Shown: in pieces, positions 6,411-7,453 of the stretch
How positions within the stretch are numbered: position 1 is the first letter of the stretch
How the letters are laid out: each line of letters starts with the position of its first letter
NCBI GenBank assembly: GCA_015661585.1
Contig: DQVU01000078.1
Span: 1-7,453, forward strand
DNA from: Methanothermococcus okinawensis
GTDB taxonomy: Archaea; AGJL01; Methanococci; Methanococcales; Methanococcaceae
Direction: 5' to 3'
DNA: 7,453 nucleotides
Made by a program: the position numbers and the translations under genes
Notes under the pieces: model-generated
What the model was told of the DNA's origin: nothing
What the model saw: the letters and a program-made list of their open reading frames with translations, nothing else
Databases searched by the model: none

Positions 6411-6426
6411 ACAAACAATTTATATA
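6411..6426 (+). promoter_or_regulatory. strong TATA box upstream of the chemoreceptor-like gene
   Basis: TTTATATA (6419-6426) is the archaeal TATA box consensus and is preceded by a purine-rich ACAAACAA (6411-6418) in the TFB-recognition position. Initiation is expected near 6450, exactly where the GC-richer hairpin begins. The chemoreceptor ATG is about 125 bp further on, so this promoter drives either a long structured leader, a short separate RNA, or both. Another TATA-like run (ACATATTTTATG, 6515-6526) could be a second promoter nearer the gene. Confidence 0.55.
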
Positions 6427-6449
6427 CAATTTTTAATAATATTATTTTA

Positions 6450-6514
6450 TGTCCTAGTTTCTACCTCTATCTATATGCGGTAGTGAAGGATAATTGCCAC
6501 TGTTTGGAATTTTT
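6450..6514 (+). ncRNA. candidate small RNA or structured leader ahead of the chemoreceptor-like gene
   Basis: A compact block with 24 G/C in 58 bases (6451-6508), compared with 7 in the 60 bases before it. TGTCCT (6450-6455) pairs with AGGATA (6487-6492, one G-U), then TT (6458-6459) with GA (6485-6486), then CTACC (6461-6465) with GGTAG (6479-6483), closing a 13-base loop. A small second hairpin, CCA/TGG (6497-6499 with 6505-6507), is followed by T5 (6510-6514). With the TATA box 25 bases upstream, this could be a discrete RNA of about 65 nt or a leader with an early stop. No known riboswitch or RNA family is recognised. Confidence 0.35.
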
Positions 6515-6575
6515 ACATATTTTATGACGAATAGAGTACTCATCTGTACTTTAAAAATATAGGCAAGGGATATGT

Positions 6576-7453
6576 ATGAAAATTAGTAATACATTATCTG
6601 TAAAAACTAGAATACTTGCTACTTATTTGTTACTACTTCTTCTTCTTATAATTACCGCTGTCTTTACTGTTGTTTCTCATAATGAAGTAATGGAAGATGG
6701 AAATGTTATAAATATTGCAGGAAAACAAAGAATGTTAACTCAAAAAATGTCAAAAGATGCATTCATGGTCAGTATGGGATATGTGGAATATAAAGAAGAT
6801 ATGATAAAAAGTGCAGAGGAGTTTGACAGAACTCTACAGGATCTAATTAACGGTAACCCGGAGAGGGGGATTTACCCTGCCCCAGATGATATTAAACAGC
6901 AGTTGCTAAAGGTTAAAGAACTCTGGGATCCATTCTACGAGAAGGTTAAAATAATATACACCAAAGATCCTAAGGATCCAGAGTTTAAGGAGGCGTTGGA
7001 GTATATAAAAGATCATAATATAGAGTTATTAAGTGAGATGCATAAAGCTGTTGTAATGTATAGTGAAAAATATGAGAAAAAAATTAATAACATAGATATA
7101 GGATCTATAATAGTGACTATTGTTGGGATTTTGACAGTTATACTATCTATGATATTTATTAGAAGAAGTGTTATTAGACACTTGGAGGAGTTAGGTAGGA
7201 TCACCAACGAGATGGCTAATAAAAATTACGACATAAAACCTAAGGTAGAATTCTACAACGATGAAATAGGAATAATATATAAAAACATATTGAAGATATT
7301 CAACAATCTAAAGAAAGATATGGCAAAAGAGAAAGAAAAAGAGGAAAAGTTAAACCAACTGTTTGATAGAATATCTAAGATTATGAACAGTTTAGCTAAC
7401 GGAGACTTCACCGTTAGAATGAAAGAAGAGGGTGAGTTCAAATCCATAGGGGA
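6576..7453 (+). CDS. chemoreceptor-like membrane protein with PilJ-type sensor and tandem HAMP, 3' truncated
   Basis: The first 292 codons of a membrane signal transducer, open at the window end. TM1 spans about residues 13-34 (leucine-rich after a basic start). The outside domain has the PilJ/NarX-type signature INIAGKQRMLTQKMSK (45-60), a second helix with LWDPF (116-120), and a long helical return. TM2 is about 175-195, followed by RR. A HAMP domain (196-248) contains NDEIG (228-232), a charged linker (249-260) follows, and a second HAMP begins at about 262 with ANGDFTVRM (274-282). A methyl-accepting signalling domain probably follows, but a histidine kinase output cannot be excluded because the C-terminus is missing. 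The in-frame TAA at 6552 limits the start to ATG 6576, with AGGGAT (6566-6571) as a weak ribosome binding site. The ATG at 6572 is out of frame and stops after four codons. The ligand is unknown. Confidence 0.88.
   Translation, partial: MKISNTLSVKTRILATYLLLLLLLIITAVFTVVSHNEVMEDGNVINIAGKQRMLTQKMSKDAFMVSMGYVEYKEDMIKSAEEFDRTLQDLINGNPERGIYPAPDDIKQQLLKVKELWDPFYEKVKIIYTKDPKDPEFKEALEYIKDHNIELLSEMHKAVVMYSEKYEKKINNIDIGSIIVTIVGILTVILSMIFIRRSVIRHLEELGRITNEMANKNYDIKPKVEFYNDEIGIIYKNILKIFNNLKKDMAKEKEKEEKLNQLFDRISKIMNSLANGDFTVRMKEEGEFKSIG

Noticed and set aside
6549..6560. TATA-like TTTAAAAATATA just before the receptor gene
   Set aside because: It lies only 16 bp before the ATG, so initiation would fall inside the gene, after the start codon. 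It is probably just AT-rich leader.

Overview
The window looks like a piece of a methanogenic archaeon of the order Methanococcales. The evidence is an archaeal A-type ATP synthase subunit, a radical-SAM protein of the HmdB/HcgA type used to build the [Fe]-hydrogenase cofactor, archaeal Shine-Dalgarno sites of the GGTGAT/GGAGG type, intergenic DNA that is often below 10 to 15 percent GC, and TATA boxes such as TTTATATA. A chemoreceptor-like gene at the right edge argues for a motile, chemotactic genus (for example Methanothermococcus, Methanotorris or Methanococcus) over Methanocaldococcus jannaschii, which lacks chemotaxis genes. The genus is an inference. All convincing genes lie on the + strand.

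Layout, left to right. (1) Positions 1-761: the 3' end of the A1Ao ATP synthase subunit D gene, followed 2 bp later by a small DUF22-like gene. (2) 762-1187: a 426-bp non-coding region, very AT-rich except for a 50-base island of 46% GC (883-932) with pairing arms on each side; it also holds terminator-like T-tracts and the thrB upstream region. (3) 1188-2093: homoserine kinase (thrB). (4) 2094-2366: terminator, a pair of direct repeats and a TATA box ahead of hmdB. (5) 2367-3954: hmdB, overlapped by an unrecognised cysteine-free protein gene. (6) 3955-4226: hairpin, T-tracts and the promoter region of the next unit. (7) 4227-5813: an aspartate-aminotransferase-type PLP enzyme, directly abutted by a UPF0201 (RNA-binding-like) gene. 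(8) 5884-6336: a universal stress protein with an intact ATP-binding motif. (9) 6337-6575: terminator, a strong TATA box and a compact hairpin ending in a T-run. (10) 6576-7453: the first 292 codons of a membrane chemoreceptor-like protein with a PilJ-type sensor and two HAMP domains, open at the window edge.

Most of this is ordinary housekeeping: energy conservation, aspartate-family amino acid synthesis (aminotransferase and homoserine kinase) and stress response. The least explained parts are the partner gene of hmdB, the repeats in front of hmdB, a split motif (TTTTAATCACT plus ATAGGAACT) shared by the thrB and aminotransferase upstream regions, and two GC-richer structured islands in very AT-rich spacers that could be small RNAs or leaders. 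No new multi-gene system can be demonstrated from this window; the hmdB gene pair is the best candidate for undescribed biochemistry.
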